Source of the DNA: a virus | Virus record (IMG/VR): IMGVR_UViG_3300005912_000055 | Location: 1 to 24,040 of that record | Direction: 5' to 3' (one strand) | DNA length: 24,040 nt | Program-made: the position numbers and the translations under genes | Shown: positions 22,950 to 24,040 of the stretch, piece after piece | How the letters are laid out: each line of letters opens with the position of its first letter | How positions within the stretch are numbered: position 1 is the stretch's first letter | Notes under the pieces: generated by a model | What the model was told of the DNA's origin: nothing | The model's input: only the letters and a program-made list of their open reading frames with translations | The model's database searches: none

Positions 22950-22980
22950 ACTTGACATATAACTTTAACCACATCATAGT
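22942..22980 (+). promoter_or_regulatory. Sigma70-like promoter candidate overlapping a 13-bp palindrome
   Basis: TTGACA (22952-22957, perfect -35) is followed after 17 nt by CATAGT (22975-22980, 4/6 to the -10 consensus). The -35 overlaps CAAGTT-A-AACTTG (22942-22954), a perfect palindrome around one central base, which could be an operator. It precedes the 97-nt gap before the next gene at 23047, the longest gap between genes apart from the hairpin region, which suits a new transcription start. Confidence 0.42.
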
Positions 22981-23046
22981 AGTCGTATAAATAGAATTAT
23001 ATTATAGCATATAAAATGTTTTATAATGAAACAGGAGAAATTGTAA

Positions 23047-23742
23047 ATGAGTGAAAAAATAGTAAACGAGAAAAGAAATATTCATGCACTAATAGAAAAA
23101 GAAGCACCTAGCTTAAATAATTTATTAGATCCTAATGATGTTAAAGAATTTAAAGAATTAACAAATGAATTAAGAGATACTTGGACTAAAAAACAAGTCT
23201 TTAGAACTGAAACAGAAATGAGAATGTCTGTTCTTCAAGATGCTAAATACCCTACAAAGGCATCTAAATATTGGCAGTGTGTTAGAGAACAAAATGTATT
23301 CCTAGAAAACTTAATGAGTTTATCTTTTGATGCAAGACGTAATGAAGTTAAATTAAAAAGATTAAAACAAAAATTAGAAACAGAAACAGACGAATTAAAA
23401 AAAGAATTAACCCAAATTGATATAGATGAAAAAACTTATTCAGTAGCTAATATGCAATTAGTAGCTAGAGATAGAATGAGAGAAATAAAACTATGGTCAA
23501 TTCTTAAAAAAGAATTTAATGATGGTTCGTTTGATGATAAAGATGTTAACACTCATCAATTAGATTCATATCATATAATAATGAAAAACAAAGCAGAGAC
23601 ATTAACATCAGGTTCATCACAACCAGAAGTATTTAATGTATTAGGTCAATTACAAACTATTGAAAGAGTTAAAAAATCAGGAGAGATGATCTATAATAAG
23701 AAAGAAAAATTGACTAATGGTCTTGGAGCAAAATCCGAATAA
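23047..23742 (+). CDS. Coiled-coil protein of a conserved marine phage family, function unknown
   Basis: 231 residues, highly charged and helical. Recognisable stretches are WTKKQVFRTETEMRMSVLQD, PTKASKYWQCVREQNVFLENL, LMSLSFDARRNEVK, a coiled coil (about 100-135, LKRLKQKLETETDELKKEL) and DVNTHQLDSYHI. I have seen this set of motifs in proteins of marine phages, including cyanophages, near fibre and sulfotransferase or glycosyltransferase genes, but no function is known to me. AGGAGAAA lies 8-9 nt before the ATG. Its last 26 nt overlap the sulfotransferase gene in another frame. Confidence 0.82.
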   Translation: MSEKIVNEKRNIHALIEKEAPSLNNLLDPNDVKEFKELTNELRDTWTKKQVFRTETEMRMSVLQDAKYPTKASKYWQCVREQNVFLENLMSLSFDARRNEVKLKRLKQKLETETDELKKELTQIDIDEKTYSVANMQLVARDRMREIKLWSILKKEFNDGSFDDKDVNTHQLDSYHIIMKNKAETLTSGSSQPEVFNVLGQLQTIERVKKSGEMIYNKKEKLTNGLGAKSE

Positions 23743-24040
23743 GAAATTATTTTTTTTAGTAGCACTACCACGATCTGGTAATACGATGTTTGCTTCTATA
23801 ATGAATCAAAATAAAGATTTGGTAGTTACTGCAAACTCTATTACTTTAGAGATAATGAAAGATTTGTTTTTATTAAAACAAACAGATGTCTTTCAAAATT
23901 TTCAAGATCATAAATCTTTAGATAATGTTTTAGATTCAGTCTATGATACTTATTATAAAGATTGGAAACAAAAAATTATTATTGATCGTGGTCCAGTAAT
24001 GACTATTGGTAATTTTGAACTAGTTAAAAAACATTACAAA
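23717..24040 (+). CDS. Sulfotransferase family protein (3'-truncated by window edge)
   Basis: The frame starts at an ATG inside the previous gene (26-nt overlap) and is still open at the window end; 108 residues are visible. FFLVALPRSGNTMFASIMNQ (residues about 12-31) matches the 5'-phosphosulfate-binding loop of PAPS-dependent sulfotransferases, and IIIDRGPVMTIGNF (about 87-100) fits a following family segment. Such enzymes move a sulfate group from PAPS to a hydroxyl or amine of a sugar, lipid or protein. Beside fibre genes a virion glycan or host surface polymer is a possible target; this is inference. The 3'-phosphate-binding part lies outside the window. Confidence 0.82.
   Translation, partial: MVLEQNPNKKLFFLVALPRSGNTMFASIMNQNKDLVVTANSITLEIMKDLFLLKQTDVFQNFQDHKSLDNVLDSVYDTYYKDWKQKIIIDRGPVMTIGNFELVKKHYK

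Noticed and set aside
22986-22993. TATAAATA, an exact match to the T4 late promoter
   Set aside because: The same octamer occurs by chance elsewhere in this AT-rich DNA (for example around 13225, inside a gene), the phage is not of the T4 type, and no gp55-like factor is seen.
23011-23024. ATAAAATGTTTTAT palindrome before the 23047 gene as terminator
   Set aside because: The stem is only A-T pairs with too small a loop and no T-run; such sequences are frequent in AT-rich DNA.

Overview
The window is a continuous piece of a tailed double-stranded DNA phage (or prophage) genome, entered inside the large terminase gene and left inside a sulfotransferase gene. Every supported gene is on the + strand and most neighbours touch or overlap by 1 to 29 nt, so it reads as one long late (virion) operon. 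The DNA is strongly AT-rich by eye, and the head and tail families match an HK97-type head joined to a long-tailed siphovirus. Several tail genes (GTA gp10-like chaperone, rcc01693-like chaperone extension, Cys-peptidase-like protein, large hub) match the layout of alphaproteobacterial gene transfer agents and related phages. AT-richness, Kelch-like 'GTQTAA...GG' fibre proteins and a phage sulfotransferase together suggest a marine phage of an AT-rich alphaproteobacterium such as the SAR11 group. The host is an inference; nothing in the window proves it.

Head module (2-8126): terminase nuclease domain, portal with an extra C-terminal domain, three very small genes, Mu F/SPP1 gp7-like minor head protein, HK97-type S78 protease with an extra Cys-rich N-terminus, major capsid protein with scaffold-like delta domain, putative decoration protein, then (after three consecutive hairpins) a Lys-rich small protein and the connector set (gp6/phiE125 gp8-like, head-tail adaptor, HK97 gp10-like).

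Tail module (8123-17706): DUF3168 tail completion protein, TP901-1-type major tail protein, an unknown protein, the two-frame tail assembly chaperone, tape measure, distal tail-like protein, a roughly 0.9-kb island of five small genes (several membrane or exported), a DUF2163-like tail protein, an NlpC/P60-like (DUF6950-like) protein, and a 1096-residue J-type hub. The chaperone pair carries a textbook -1 frameshift signal: CCCTTTA, a 5-nt spacer, then an 8-9 bp stem enclosing further nested helices.

Host-contact region (17754-22949): one conventional tail fibre followed by three paralogous proteins that together encode four six-bladed Kelch-like beta-propellers (one, two and one), with an unrelated 95-residue gene between the second and third. 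Promoter-like hexamer pairs lie just after the second and third propeller genes. The window closes with a coiled-coil protein of unknown function and the start of a PAPS-type sulfotransferase (23717-24040).

No tRNA, CRISPR array, integrase, transposase, reverse transcriptase, replication or recognisable endolysin gene is visible.
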